From positions 1 through 64,000 of the forward strand of contig JAAXKQ010000002.1 of NCBI GenBank assembly GCA_025612245.1: a DNA stretch of 64,000 nucleotides, read 5' to 3'. This stretch comes from Ignavibacteria bacterium (GTDB lineage Bacteria; Bacteroidota; Ignavibacteria; Ignavibacteriales; SURF-24). Below, in pieces: positions 34,715 to 44,100 of the stretch; position 1 is the first letter of the stretch; each line of letters starts with the position of its first letter. The position numbers and the translations under genes are program-made. The notes under the pieces were generated by a model, which saw only the letters and a program-made list of their open reading frames with translations, was not told where the DNA came from and searched no databases.

Positions 34715-36079
34715 ATGTCAATGAAGGCTGTTAATCCGGCAACAGAAGAAGTAATTGCTTCCTATGATGAACTAACCGAAGACGAAGTCTACGCCGAAAT
34801 AGACAAGGCGTACGATGCTTTCCAGGCGTGGAAAGAAAAAAGCTTCCCCGAAAGACGGGACCACATGCTTAAGGCCGCAAGCATACTCAGAGACAACCGC
34901 ACTAGCTACGCAAAAATCCTTACCATTGAGATGGGCAAGCCACTCAGGCAGGCGTTTTCGGAGGTTGAGAAGTGTGCCTGGGTATGCGAATACTACGCCG
35001 AAAATGCCGAAAAGATACTAAAGCGCGAGAATGCCGGGACGGATGCCTCAGAAAGCTACGTGCAGTTCGACCCCTTGGGAGTTATACTGGCCGTCATGCC
35101 CTGGAATTTCCCCTACTGGCAGGTCTTCCGGTTTGCAGCTCCGTCGCTTATGGCGGGTAACGTGGGGCTGCTGAAACATTCCTCAAATGTGCCGATGAGC
35201 GCCCTGGCAATTGAAGAGGTATTTACAAAGGCGGGCTTCCCACAGAACGTGTTTAAGACGCTGCTTGTGGGGTCCTCAATGATTGAGAGGATCATTTCAC
35301 ATCCGAAGGTCAGGGCGGCGACACTTACAGGAAGCGACGGCGCGGGCCGCCAGGTGGCTTCCATTGCAGGAAGGAACCTGAAGAAAACCGTGCTTGAGCT
35401 CGGAGGAAGTGACGCATTTATAGTCCTTAAGGATGCCGATATAAACGAGGCAGCCAAAACCGCCGTCGCCTCCAGGATCATAAATACCGGGCAGAGCTGC
35501 ATTGCGGCAAAAAGGTTCATCGTTGTAAAAGACGTAATAAGAGAGTTCGAAAGCAAATTTATTTCAATCGTAAACGGACTTAAAATCGGCGATCCGATGG
35601 ATGAGCAGAACGACCTAGGGCCGATTGCCAGGGAGGACCTCATGCTGGAGCTCGACAGGCAGGTGCAGGAATCGGTTAAAATGGGAGCAAGGCTTCTTGC
35701 CGGGGGTAAGCGCCTCGGCATGAAAGGCTTTTTTTACCCGGCTACCGTACTGGCCAATGTGACCAAAGGAATGCCTGCATATGAGCAGGAGACGTTTGGG
35801 CCTATTGCAGCAATTATTCAGGCCGAAGACGAGGAGGAGGCAATCAGGATTGCAAACGATACGGAGTTCGGACTTGGCGCGAACCTGTGGACAACAGACA
35901 TACAAAGGGCAAAACGCCTGGCCCGCAGTATTGAAGCGGGCTCAATTTTCATTAACGGAATGGTTCATTCCGATCCCCGCCTGCCCTTTGGAGGTGTGAA
36001 GAATTCCGGGTACGGGCGTGAGCTTGCAAACTACGGCATTAAGGAGTTTGTAAATATTAAGACCGTCTGGATCGCATAG
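34715..36079 (+). CDS. Succinate-semialdehyde dehydrogenase (NAD(P)+)
   Basis: A 454-residue aldehyde dehydrogenase of the short GabD1 type. ATG 34715 has GGAGGAG six bases upstream, so the open frame starting at 34589 includes 42 untranslated codons. The catalytic pair is Glu228 (LELGGSD) and Cys262 (GQSCIAAKRF). NAD-binding PWNFPYWQ and the ETFGPIA motif are intact. The probable reaction is oxidation of succinate semialdehyde to succinate. It stands alone with its own site, with the Lrp regulator upstream. Confidence 0.92.
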   Translation: MSMKAVNPATEEVIASYDELTEDEVYAEIDKAYDAFQAWKEKSFPERRDHMLKAASILRDNRTSYAKILTIEMGKPLRQAFSEVEKCAWVCEYYAENAEKILKRENAGTDASESYVQFDPLGVILAVMPWNFPYWQVFRFAAPSLMAGNVGLLKHSSNVPMSALAIEEVFTKAGFPQNVFKTLLVGSSMIERIISHPKVRAATLTGSDGAGRQVASIAGRNLKKTVLELGGSDAFIVLKDADINEAAKTAVASRIINTGQSCIAAKRFIVVKDVIREFESKFISIVNGLKIGDPMDEQNDLGPIAREDLMLELDRQVQESVKMGARLLAGGKRLGMKGFFYPATVLANVTKGMPAYEQETFGPIAAIIQAEDEEEAIRIANDTEFGLGANLWTTDIQRAKRLARSIEAGSIFINGMVHSDPRLPFGGVKNSGYGRELANYGIKEFVNIKTVWIA

Positions 36080-36137
36080 AGAGAAGCTTGAAAAACTTAT
36101 TCCGGCACAACAAAAACAATTCCAGGAGGGGTGTTTT

Positions 36138-36500
36138 ATGTTAAAGCTAAAGATCACTGCCATTATCACGCTGATTCTGGGAGTCATATCACTGGGGTGG
36201 ATTTTTTATGACTACCTGGCGCTTACAGATATAGTTTACAATTACGGCGGCGGCCTGGATGCCAAACGCAGGGTTGTAACGTTGGGGTTTATCCCCATCA
36301 TACTTTTTCATTTTGCCTTCTTCATTACCATGTATTTCCTGTTCGATTTCCTGAAAAAACAAAAACCCGTTATCAAAGAACACGCCCGCCTGAAAGCCGA
36401 AGAGCTGAAGGCCGGGCAGCTGAAAACTGAGCAGCAGAAAGCCGAAGAGCTGAAGTCTGGCCGGGACAAGCCAGAAATACCCGGGAAGGACATGCATTAA
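36138..36500 (+). CDS. Small membrane protein with charged tail
   Basis: A 120-residue protein with two transmembrane helices (about 5-27 and 50-72) and a C-terminal Lys/Glu/Gln-rich tail with short repeats (AEELKAGQLKTEQQKAEELK). AGGAGGGG precedes the ATG. It lies 58 bases after the dehydrogenase and may be co-transcribed. I do not recognise the family. The tail is probably cytoplasmic and helical. Confidence 0.72.
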   Translation: MLKLKITAIITLILGVISLGWIFYDYLALTDIVYNYGGGLDAKRRVVTLGFIPIILFHFAFFITMYFLFDFLKKQKPVIKEHARLKAEELKAGQLKTEQQKAEELKSGRDKPEIPGKDMH

Positions 36501-36670
36501 GAGGAGTTGCCTCAAAAAAACTGCCGTGCCTTTAAGCCTTTAATTATCTGCTCTTATGAGGAAGCGAAATATTAATTTTTAAATAAATTATGTTTTCTGA
36601 TCCTTTAATTATTATTTTTGCAGTCGTAAGAAATCCTAATGTTTAATTTCATTATTAATCCAGGGACAAA

Positions 36671-37180
36671 ATGAAGAAGGAAGAAAAAGAAAAGACACCA
36701 GCATTCGTTTCAAAAAGAGTCAACAGGAGCTATATCCAGAAAATAAATTCGACACCCGATAAAGTTTTTCCGCTCTTATGTCCCAGAAGAGAGCTCGACT
36801 GGCTTGACGGCTGGCATTATGAAATGATCTATTCGGAATCAGGCTTCGCTGAAGAAGGCGCCATCTTTAAGACAAAGCATGAAGGTGAGGTAAATACAAT
36901 CTGGACGGTTACTAGGTACGACAAGGAGAACTTTGCGATTGAATTTGTAAGGATGACCTGGGAAGTTATAGTTGTAAAGATTAAAATGCGAGTTGAAGAC
37001 AACCATGACGGTACATCCAACCTGCATGTCGAGTACATTTTCACCCCCATAACAGAAAAAGGCAACGAATTTATTGACGGTAAATCAGCCAGACAATTCC
37101 TGGATATGATGAAGTGGTGGGAAAAATCACTTAACTATTATCTTGAAACGGGCGGAAAACTCCTGGCGCTCAAATTATAA
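36671..37180 (+). CDS. SRPBCC (START-like) domain protein
   Basis: A 169-residue soluble protein with the helix-grip fold pattern: an N-terminal strand SYIQKINSTPDKVFPLLCPR, middle strands with W-T-V and a long final helix (ARQFLDMMKWWEKSLNYYL). The family binds hydrophobic ligands. No catalytic residues are evident. It stands alone between small genes. The ligand is unknown. Confidence 0.82.
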   Translation: MKKEEKEKTPAFVSKRVNRSYIQKINSTPDKVFPLLCPRRELDWLDGWHYEMIYSESGFAEEGAIFKTKHEGEVNTIWTVTRYDKENFAIEFVRMTWEVIVVKIKMRVEDNHDGTSNLHVEYIFTPITEKGNEFIDGKSARQFLDMMKWWEKSLNYYLETGGKLLALKL

Positions 37181-37329
37181 ATCTTCGGGGCCCTTTTGTG
37201 GATGAATTAATCTGTTAACGTAATGAAACCTTCGGCATGCTGCTATTTGTTACCGCTGAAAACTCTCCTGCCTTATGTGGCAGAAAGAGCAGTTGAAATT
37301 GCTGAATTAATCAGGACTTTGACTTTGAG

Positions 37330-38193
37330 ATGATACACAGGGAATTAAACTGGATAAACGAAGACGGCACCGGAATTTACGGGCAGCTCTGGCAGCCGCA
37401 GGATGATGTAAAAGGCGTGGTCTGCCTTATACACGGTCTGGGTGAACACTGCAGCCGTTATACGCTTCTGCCAAGGAAACTGGCCGAAGAAGGCTTTGCG
37501 CTCATTGCATTTGACCAGTATGGCCACGGGCGTTCTGAAGGCAAGAGGGGGCATGCCCCTTCATACGAAGCCATGCTCGAAAATATAACACGTCTTATTG
37601 AGCAGGCAGCCATACATTTCCCGGATAAGGATATATTCCTCTACGGGCACAGCATGGGAGGAAACCTTGTCATTAACTATGCCCTCAGATTTAAGCCCCG
37701 CATAAAGGGCCTTATTGCCACGGGCCCATGGCTCAGGCTTGCCAGGCCGCCAAAACCTTTTCTTGTTTCAGCCGTTAAATGGCTGGATAAATACTGGCCA
37801 AGTTTAAGGCTCTGGAACGGCATCAAACCTTCGAAGCTTTCGCACAAGAAAAAAGGCACTCTGAATAACCCCGGTCAGAAAAGGCAGAAGGACCCGTTTT
37901 TGCACCCCTGGATCTCAATTCACACTTTTCTCGGGGTCCACGAGGCCGGAGAGTACGCGCTTAAGAATGCCTCGGGCTTAAGCTTACCGATTCTCATACT
38001 CCATGGCGGCGCGGATCAGATAACATCAGTCGACTCGAGCCGGGAGTTTGCGTCTAAAAACCCTGAAAACTGCACACTGGAAATCTTCCCCGGGCTCTAC
38101 CACGAAATTCACAACGAAGAGCACGCCGAAGAGTTTTTCTCGGCCATAATTAACTGGCTGAATTTGCGCCTGAACCCGGTTGAAAGAAACTGA
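37330..38193 (+). CDS. Alpha/beta hydrolase, monoacylglycerol lipase type
   Basis: A 287-residue cytoplasmic hydrolase. It has the oxyanion HGLGEH motif, the nucleophile elbow YGHSMGG with Ser108, an acid in HGGADQITS and a His in LYHEIHNE. This order matches monoglyceride lipases and lysophospholipases (Hydrolase_4). It probably releases fatty acids from monoacylglycerols. It is monocistronic and followed by a 200-base region with a copy of GGCTTTAGCC. Confidence 0.9.
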   Translation: MIHRELNWINEDGTGIYGQLWQPQDDVKGVVCLIHGLGEHCSRYTLLPRKLAEEGFALIAFDQYGHGRSEGKRGHAPSYEAMLENITRLIEQAAIHFPDKDIFLYGHSMGGNLVINYALRFKPRIKGLIATGPWLRLARPPKPFLVSAVKWLDKYWPSLRLWNGIKPSKLSHKKKGTLNNPGQKRQKDPFLHPWISIHTFLGVHEAGEYALKNASGLSLPILILHGGADQITSVDSSREFASKNPENCTLEIFPGLYHEIHNEEHAEEFFSAIINWLNLRLNPVERN

Positions 38194-38237
38194 GATGAAA
38201 GAGGCAAAGAAGATTACCCTTCCTCCCCGTGTAAGAT

Positions 38238-38247
38238 GGCTTTAGCC
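38238..38247. repeat. GGCTTTAGCC motif, copy 3
   Basis: Exact intergenic copy of the 10-mer also found at 19450-19459 and 24601-24610. It is followed by a GC-rich stretch (CCCGCGGCGGCGG) similar to that in the REP-like element at 41.4 kb. Confidence 0.55.
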
Positions 38248-38401
38248 AGCCCGGTAAACCTTAAGCCCGCGGCGGCGGCCATTAGTTTCTTGTTATTCAT
38301 CTGAAGATTCTTTAAGTTATCCTCAGTTTAAGTCAGGTTCTCGAAACATTTCTTCTAAAATTTCATTTTTCTTAAAAAACATAACAAATATTGGAGAGTA
38401 A

Positions 38402-41215
38402 ATGAAACGCACTCTTTTGTCCTTTTCAGCTCTTTTCTTTATCCTTTTTTTCCAACTGAATGCCCAGGAAATAAGCCTGGATAGTAAACTGCCCGTTGAC
38501 CCGGAAGTAAAAATGGGTAAACTTCCAAACGGGATGACCTACTACATAAAAAAGAACCATAAGCCGGAAAAACGGGCTGAACTGCGCCTTGTGGTTAATG
38601 CAGGCGCCATTCAGGAAGACGACATACAGAACGGGCTTGCCCACTTTTCGGAACACATGGCCTTTAACGGAACAAAAAATTTCAAAAAGCAGGAAGTCAT
38701 AAACTTCATGGAATCCATCGGCATGCGCTTCGGTCCCGAGGTAAATGCCTATACCTCGTTCGACGAAACCGTCTATATGCTGCAGGTCCCCACAGACACT
38801 ATAAGAATTCTGGAGAAGGGGTTCCAGATTCTGGAAGAATGGGCGCACAATGTAAGCTACGAAAATGAGGAAATTGACAAGGAAAGAGGGGTTATAATTG
38901 AAGAATGGCGCCTTAGGCGCGGCGCTGAGGCCAGGATGTGGGATAAACAATCCGCTATCATGTTTAAGGGCTCCAAATATGCCGTGCATAATGTGCTAGG
39001 TCAAAAAGAAATCCTGGAAAAGTTTGACTATGAGACTCTGAAGAAGTTCTATAAGGACTGGTACCGTCCCGACCTTATGGCGGTTGTTGCCGTGGGGGAC
39101 TTTGATGTAAATGCCATTGAAGAGATCATTAAAAACCGTTTTTCGGGTATTGCCGCTCCAAAGAATCCAAGAGAACACACCTTAAGTCCTGTGCTCGACC
39201 ACAAGGAGCCTTACTTTGCAATAGCTTCCGATAAGGAAGCCTCCGGAAGCTCAGTGTCAATTTACTACATGAGGCCCATTGAGCCTGAAGTTACGGTAAA
39301 AGACTACAGGCGCAGTATTGTTGAGAATCTCTACAATAACATGTTTAATAAGCGCCTTTATGAACTCTCAAAACAGGCCGACCCTCCCTTTGTTTATGCT
39401 TACTCAGGGCGCTATGATATTGTAAGAACCAAGAGCAGCTACATTCTTGCTGCCAGTGTTAAAGATAACGGAGTAAACAGGGCACTGGAAACACTCCTCA
39501 GGGAAGCTAAAAGAGTGGACCAGTTCGGTTTTACACAAGGTGAGCTCGACCGCCAGAAAAAAGAGACGCTAAGATATATGGAACAGGCGTTTAAGGAAAA
39601 AGACAAGACGGAAAATTCAAGTTATGCCTCCGAATATGTCGCGAATTTCCTTACCGGGCAGCCGATAGCAGGTATAGCTTATGACTATGAGCTTTATAAG
39701 AAATTTGTTCCTGAGATTACAGTAGAAGAAATAAACAAACTGGCCAGCGACTACATACGCGATGAAAACCGCGTGATTACGGCAAACGTGCCAGAAAAAG
39801 AAGGTGTGGTAATCCCCAAGGAAGAAGAACTTGCAAAAATCTTTGAAGCCTCTTCAAAAGAAAAAGTTACGGCTTACGTCGATAAGACGGTCTCTGAGGA
39901 TTTATTGGATAAGGCTCCAACGCCGGGAAAAATTACTTCTGAAAGCAAGCGTGAGGATCTGGGCCTTACGGAACTTACGCTTTCAAACGGCGTAAAGGTG
40001 GTCTTAAAACCAACGAATTTTAAGAACGATGAGATCCTTTTTACTTCGTATTCAAAAGGGGGTAATTCCCTTGCCCCGGACAGCGACTTTGTATCGGCTG
40101 TTATTGCCTCTTCCATTATCAATGAGGCTGGAGTAGGAAAGTTCGACCAGATTGCGCTTGCCAAGGCCCTTTCGGGCAAGATGGTTAGGGTAGATCCTTC
40201 TATAGCCGATATACAGGAAACAGTCTCAGGCTCGGGAAGCGCGGCTGATATGGAAACCATGTTTAAGCTCATTTATCTGCATTTTACCTCTCCGCGCATG
40301 GATTCAACGGCTTTCCTTTCATTTAAGGGGAGAATGAAAGCCTACCTGGAGAACAGGAGCCTGGAGCCTTATTCAGCGCTTCAGGATACATTAAGCCTGA
40401 CACTCTGGAATTACCACTTACGTTCATATCCATGGACAGTTAAAACTCTGGATAAAATAGACCTTAAGAAAGCGTTTAATTTCTATAAGGACCGCTACGG
40501 CGATGCGGGTGACTTTACGTTCTTTTTTGTCGGCAATTTCGACGTTGAAAAGATAAAGCCATTCCTTGCAACATACCTTGGCAGTCTTCCTACAACAGGA
40601 AGAAAAGAAAACTGGAAAGATACCAAAATGGAATACGCCAGGGGTGTTATAGAGAAAACGGTATTCAAGGGGATTGAATCCAAAAGTCAAGTCGTTTTAA
40701 GCTTTAACGGACCCCTGGAATGGTCGCAGCAGAATATATACGACCTCAGGGCAATGGCCGACGTGCTGGATATTAAGCTCCGCGAAGTAATTAGAGAAGA
40801 AAAAGGAGGCACTTACGGCGTAAGCGTGAACCATGGAGTTAGTCATTACCCGAAAGAGGGCTACAGCATTAATATCTCTTTCGGCTGCGACCCGAAGAAA
40901 GCCGAAGAGCTTACAAATGCGGTTTTCGTACAGCTCGACAGCCTGAAGAAGTTCGGCCCCGCCCCAACTTACATACAGAAAGTAAGGGAAACACACATCA
41001 AATCAAGGGAAACCTCCTTAAAGAGAAACGAGGTATGGTTATACAGCCTCCTGGGGGCTTACTTCAACGATGAGGACCCGATTGAGATTCTTGATTACAT
41101 TAAGCTTATTGAGAATATTTCGGCCAAGGAGGTTCAGGCTGCGGCACAAAAGTACCTGGATAATAAGAATTATGTTAAAGTGATACTTTACCCCGAGGGC
41201 TTCAAAGGGCTCTGA
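38402..41215 (+). CDS. Exported M16 family zinc peptidase
   Basis: A 937-residue pitrilysin-type peptidase with a signal peptide (1-21). The inverted zinc motif HxxEH is His81-Phe-Ser-Glu84-His85, with the third ligand Glu near 160 (ENEEIDKERGVIIEEW). It contains both active (about 30-450) and inactive (about 520-930) halves in one chain, the usual double-length form. It is probably periplasmic and degrades peptides. A terminator follows 30 bases after the stop. Confidence 0.95.
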   Translation: MKRTLLSFSALFFILFFQLNAQEISLDSKLPVDPEVKMGKLPNGMTYYIKKNHKPEKRAELRLVVNAGAIQEDDIQNGLAHFSEHMAFNGTKNFKKQEVINFMESIGMRFGPEVNAYTSFDETVYMLQVPTDTIRILEKGFQILEEWAHNVSYENEEIDKERGVIIEEWRLRRGAEARMWDKQSAIMFKGSKYAVHNVLGQKEILEKFDYETLKKFYKDWYRPDLMAVVAVGDFDVNAIEEIIKNRFSGIAAPKNPREHTLSPVLDHKEPYFAIASDKEASGSSVSIYYMRPIEPEVTVKDYRRSIVENLYNNMFNKRLYELSKQADPPFVYAYSGRYDIVRTKSSYILAASVKDNGVNRALETLLREAKRVDQFGFTQGELDRQKKETLRYMEQAFKEKDKTENSSYASEYVANFLTGQPIAGIAYDYELYKKFVPEITVEEINKLASDYIRDENRVITANVPEKEGVVIPKEEELAKIFEASSKEKVTAYVDKTVSEDLLDKAPTPGKITSESKREDLGLTELTLSNGVKVVLKPTNFKNDEILFTSYSKGGNSLAPDSDFVSAVIASSIINEAGVGKFDQIALAKALSGKMVRVDPSIADIQETVSGSGSAADMETMFKLIYLHFTSPRMDSTAFLSFKGRMKAYLENRSLEPYSALQDTLSLTLWNYHLRSYPWTVKTLDKIDLKKAFNFYKDRYGDAGDFTFFFVGNFDVEKIKPFLATYLGSLPTTGRKENWKDTKMEYARGVIEKTVFKGIESKSQVVLSFNGPLEWSQQNIYDLRAMADVLDIKLREVIREEKGGTYGVSVNHGVSHYPKEGYSINISFGCDPKKAEELTNAVFVQLDSLKKFGPAPTYIQKVRETHIKSRETSLKRNEVWLYSLLGAYFNDEDPIEILDYIKLIENISAKEVQAAAQKYLDNKNYVKVILYPEGFKGL

Positions 41216-41244
41216 AAAGCTGAATGTGGTACTGAATGTTTAAG

Positions 41245-41271
41245 GGCGGAGAATGTATCTCCGCCTTTTTT
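41245..41271 (+). terminator. Terminator after M16 peptidase
   Basis: Perfect 8-bp stem GGCGGAGA / TCTCCGCC with loop ATGTA and six T. Confidence 0.88.
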
Positions 41272-41360
41272 CATTAGTGTGCGCCCGGCAATATGTCCAC
41301 CCAAATCCCTTGTCAAAGTTCTCCTCCATGCATTTTACCCGTAAGCTTTATATATGTTCT

Positions 41361-41431
41361 GAACTCCGCCAGGAGTGTTACATCAGTAGCCCGGGGTGCG
41401 AAACCCGCGGCGGCGGGTGACAAACCCCGGG
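41361..41431 (+). repeat. Left REP-like inverted repeat
   Basis: Hairpin ACTCC-GCCA-GGAGT (41363-41376), GTAG (41386-41389), and palindrome CCCGGGGT...ACCCCGGG (41390-41397 with 41424-41431). A nested perfect stem ACCCGC-GGCG-GCGGGT lies at 41403-41418. Confidence 0.8.
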
Positions 41432-41455
41432 TTAAATAATCCCCTACACCACAAA

Positions 41456-41469
41456 GCTCCGTCAGGAGC
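41456..41469 (+). repeat. Extra REP-like hairpin
   Basis: GCTCC-GTCA-GGAGC, a variant of the outer hairpin of the flanking repeats with one changed loop base and a compensated closing pair, 25 bases inside the left repeat. Confidence 0.65.
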
Positions 41470-41636
41470 GATACATTAAACAGGAACGACATATGAATCA
41501 GGATAGAAAAATAAAATTGTGCTTGGTTTCACATGGCTGAAATGATAACCGGATTAAATTGAATCATATCAAAAGAAAACCGGCATAACCGATTAAATCA
41601 TTTACGTACAAAAACAATTAAAGAAAGGAGCCGGTC

Positions 41637-42122
41637 GTGCCAGACACATACACGCAGGTCTACATCCATATGGTATTTGCAGTAAAGCTAAGGCAGTTCA
41701 TGATAAAACCTTCTTTTTCAGGTCATCTTGAGAGGTATATTACAGGAATCGTGCAGAAAAAAGGCTCAAAGATTATGGCTATAAAAACCATGCCAGATCA
41801 CATGCATTTATTAGTTTCACTTAATCCTAATGCCTCAGTTTCGGATCTAGCAAGGGACATAAAGGCGTGCTCATCAGGATACATTAAGAAAGCCTTTAAT
41901 TGCAACCTCTTTTCTTGGCAGACAGGCTACGGGGCATTCTCATACTCAAAAAGTCAGCTCAAGCAGGTTGCGGGATATATTCAGAAGCAGGAGGAGCACC
42001 ACAGGCAAAAATCCTTCAAAGAGGAATATATGAAGATCCTCATGGATTTTGGTGTGGAATATGATGAGAAATACCTATTTACGTGGATTTCTGATGTGGA
42101 AGAAGGTGAGGCCTCAAATTAA
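41637..42122 (+). CDS. IS200/RAYT-type Y1 HUH transposase
   Basis: A 161-residue protein of the Y1_Tnp family, which cuts and joins single-stranded DNA. The metal-binding HUH is His-Met-His in MPDHMHLLVSL, and the catalytic Tyr is in VAGYIQKQEEHH, followed by the conserved EEHH. The start is a GTG behind AAAGGAG (41624-41630). Length suits IS200/IS605 TnpA or single-copy REP-associated transposases. No TnpB partner is present. The flanking inverted REP-like repeats favour the RAYT type. Confidence 0.9.
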   Translation: MPDTYTQVYIHMVFAVKLRQFMIKPSFSGHLERYITGIVQKKGSKIMAIKTMPDHMHLLVSLNPNASVSDLARDIKACSSGYIKKAFNCNLFSWQTGYGAFSYSKSQLKQVAGYIQKQEEHHRQKSFKEEYMKILMDFGVEYDEKYLFTWISDVEEGEASN

Positions 42123-42123
42123 A

Positions 42124-42196
42124 TATCCCCGGGGTTTGGCGCCCCTCCGTGGGCTTCGCACCCCGGGCTACTGATATGGCACTCCTGGCGGAGTTC
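42124..42196 (-). repeat. Right REP-like inverted repeat
   Basis: Reverse complement of the left repeat: palindrome arms CCCCGGG near 42127 and 42161, CTAC (42168-42171) and hairpin ACTCC-TGGC-GGAGT (42181-42194). The inner stem has diverged more than the outer part. Confidence 0.8.
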
Positions 42197-42363
42197 CTGA
42201 ATGCTACTCACGGATGGTTTACAGCTCCATTCTTTCCGAATTAAATAAATTAAATTTTAACTTCTTCCGCATTTTTTATATCTTCTTTAAATAAGGGCAA
42301 TTCCATGTCCAATTATTTAGTTTTACACCGTTTATTCATAAAATATATTAAAGAGGGCAAAAA

Positions 42364-42852
42364 ATGCTGCTGCAGGCAATTCTGACCGTTATACATATTC
42401 TTTCAGCCGTAGTATGGCTTGGCCTGGTGCCGGCCGATTTGGTCTTGAGGAAAAATATAAAAAGATCAAAGGGGCGCGCACCGGAAAAGAAACTTATTTC
42501 TGTTTATCTGCATTTGGTCAATATTACCGGCATGATCGGTATGACGGGCATTGTTATTACGGGGGTGATACTGACCTCAATTATTCCATACTATTCATTT
42601 TTTAATTTTTCTGTCAACCATTGGCTCGTAACAAAGCAGGTAATAATGGTGATTCTTATTGTGCTCGTTGTTGCCGTTCTTATTCCGGGGGCTAAAAAGG
42701 TCAGACTTGCTCTCGGAGGGGATTTAGAAAGCCAGATGCCTTTGAATGAGGAGGCTTACAGGAATTTAAGCCGTTTGGAAACAATTATTACCGTAATTAA
42801 CGTTTTAGTATTAATAAACTTTCTTTTGGCACTGACTCACAGATTTATTTAA
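42364..42852 (+). CDS. Four-helix membrane protein (DUF2269/CopD-like)
   Basis: A 162-residue protein with four transmembrane helices. The first starts LLQAILTVIHILSAVVWLG, where HxxxxxxW resembles the His-containing helices of CopD/DUF2269-type proteins that may bind heme or copper. A second His is in YLHLVNITGM. The function is unknown. It precedes dxr by 73 bases on the same strand and may be co-transcribed. Confidence 0.75.
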   Translation: MLLQAILTVIHILSAVVWLGLVPADLVLRKNIKRSKGRAPEKKLISVYLHLVNITGMIGMTGIVITGVILTSIIPYYSFFNFSVNHWLVTKQVIMVILIVLVVAVLIPGAKKVRLALGGDLESQMPLNEEAYRNLSRLETIITVINVLVLINFLLALTHRFI

Positions 42853-42925
42853 TGGTATCATAATGATTGCTGTTCTTTTACGTTGCTTTGCAACGGTTAC
42901 TTTTTTAACTTTTGGTGTTTAATAT

Positions 42926-44077
42926 TTGGCTGAAATGAAGAATATTTTAATTTTGGGGTCTACCGGGTCAATTGGGGTTAATACCCTGAATGTGGTCAGA
43001 GCCTATCCGGATAGATTTAAGGTTGAAGGCCTGACCGTAAACACCAACATAGACTTACTTGAACAGCAAATCAAAGAATTCCGCCCCTCTTTGGCAGTTG
43101 TCAGAGACACTCTGGCTGCAAAGGAATTAAGAAAAAGGATAACTTCAGGGTGTGAAATCCTCCAGGGCGAGGAAGGGCTTCTGGAAGCCGCGCGCCGCGG
43201 GAATTACGACATACTTGTTGGTGCACTGGTAGGTTTTGCCGGCCTGGCGCCCACGATTGAAGGAATTAAACTCTCCAAACGGATTGCCCTTGCCAACAAG
43301 GAAACGCTTGTTGTTGCAGGCGAGCTCGTTACGCGTTTATGCCGGGAGTACAATTCGGAGCTGATCCCTGTTGATTCCGAACACAGCGCCATATTCCAGT
43401 GCCTTGTGGGTGAAAAGCACGAAGAGGTTGAAAAGCTGATCCTTACGGCCTCCGGGGGACCTTTTCTAAACAGGAACTCTGAGGCCTTAAAGAATGTAAC
43501 AGTAAGTGAAGCATTGAATCATCCGAACTGGAAGATGGGCAGCAAGGTTACCATAGATTCGGCCTCGATGATGAATAAGGGGCTGGAGGTAATTGAGGCC
43601 AGGTGGCTTTTCGGCCTCCCGAAAGAAAAAATTGACGTGGTGGTTCATCCACAGTCGATCGTTCATTCAATGGTTGAGTTTGTTGACGGCTCCATTAAGG
43701 CTCAAATGGGATTACCCGATATGAAGTTGCCAATTCAATATGCGCTTTGCTATCCCGAGAGGCTGGTGAGTAAAAACAGGAAAACGAACCTTGCGTCCGT
43801 AAAGACGCTGACTTTTCAGGAACCGGATCTCCGGAAATTCGAATGTCTCAGGCTTGCATATGAGGTAATGGACTGCGGGGGCACGGCTCCATGCATAATG
43901 AATGCAGCAAATGAAATTGCCGTTGGGAAGTTTCTTGAAGGTAAGATCAAATTTATTGAGATCCCGCGCATAATTGAAAAATCATTAAGCTCTATAGAAA
44001 ATCACCGCTCACCAGATATTGATGTGATTTATGAATGCGACAGAAAGACCAGGCAGTATGCCCGAAACTTATTTTAA
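42926..44077 (+). CDS. dxr: 1-deoxy-D-xylulose 5-phosphate reductoisomerase
   Basis: A 383-residue enzyme of the MEP isoprenoid pathway that turns DXP into MEP with NADPH. The N-terminal LGSTGSIG binds NADPH. The metal and substrate site is seen in VDSEHSAIFQC, in the flexible loop HPNWKMGSKV and in DSASMMNKGLE. Start is TTG 42926 or the in-frame ATG 42935, with no strong ribosome site. It is followed by rseP after 23 bases, a common gene pair. Confidence 0.96.
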   Translation: MAEMKNILILGSTGSIGVNTLNVVRAYPDRFKVEGLTVNTNIDLLEQQIKEFRPSLAVVRDTLAAKELRKRITSGCEILQGEEGLLEAARRGNYDILVGALVGFAGLAPTIEGIKLSKRIALANKETLVVAGELVTRLCREYNSELIPVDSEHSAIFQCLVGEKHEEVEKLILTASGGPFLNRNSEALKNVTVSEALNHPNWKMGSKVTIDSASMMNKGLEVIEARWLFGLPKEKIDVVVHPQSIVHSMVEFVDGSIKAQMGLPDMKLPIQYALCYPERLVSKNRKTNLASVKTLTFQEPDLRKFECLRLAYEVMDCGGTAPCIMNAANEIAVGKFLEGKIKFIEIPRIIEKSLSSIENHRSPDIDVIYECDRKTRQYARNLF

Positions 44078-44100
44078 CGTAAAGGAGAATAACTCTTAGT

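Larger units (their letters stand above)
41361..42196. mobile_element. REPtron-like element: Y1 transposase between inverted REP repeats
   Basis: A transposase gene (41637..42122) is bracketed by inverted copies of a composite repeat of about 70 bases. Left copy is 41361-41431 and right copy is 42124-42196 in reverse complement. The outer 42 bases differ at only three positions. Each copy has an outer hairpin ACTCC-GCCA-GGAGT, the tetranucleotide GTAG and a GC-rich palindrome closed by CCCGGGGT / ACCCCGGG. This matches the layout of REP-associated tyrosine transposases. Target duplications cannot be seen. Confidence 0.75.
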
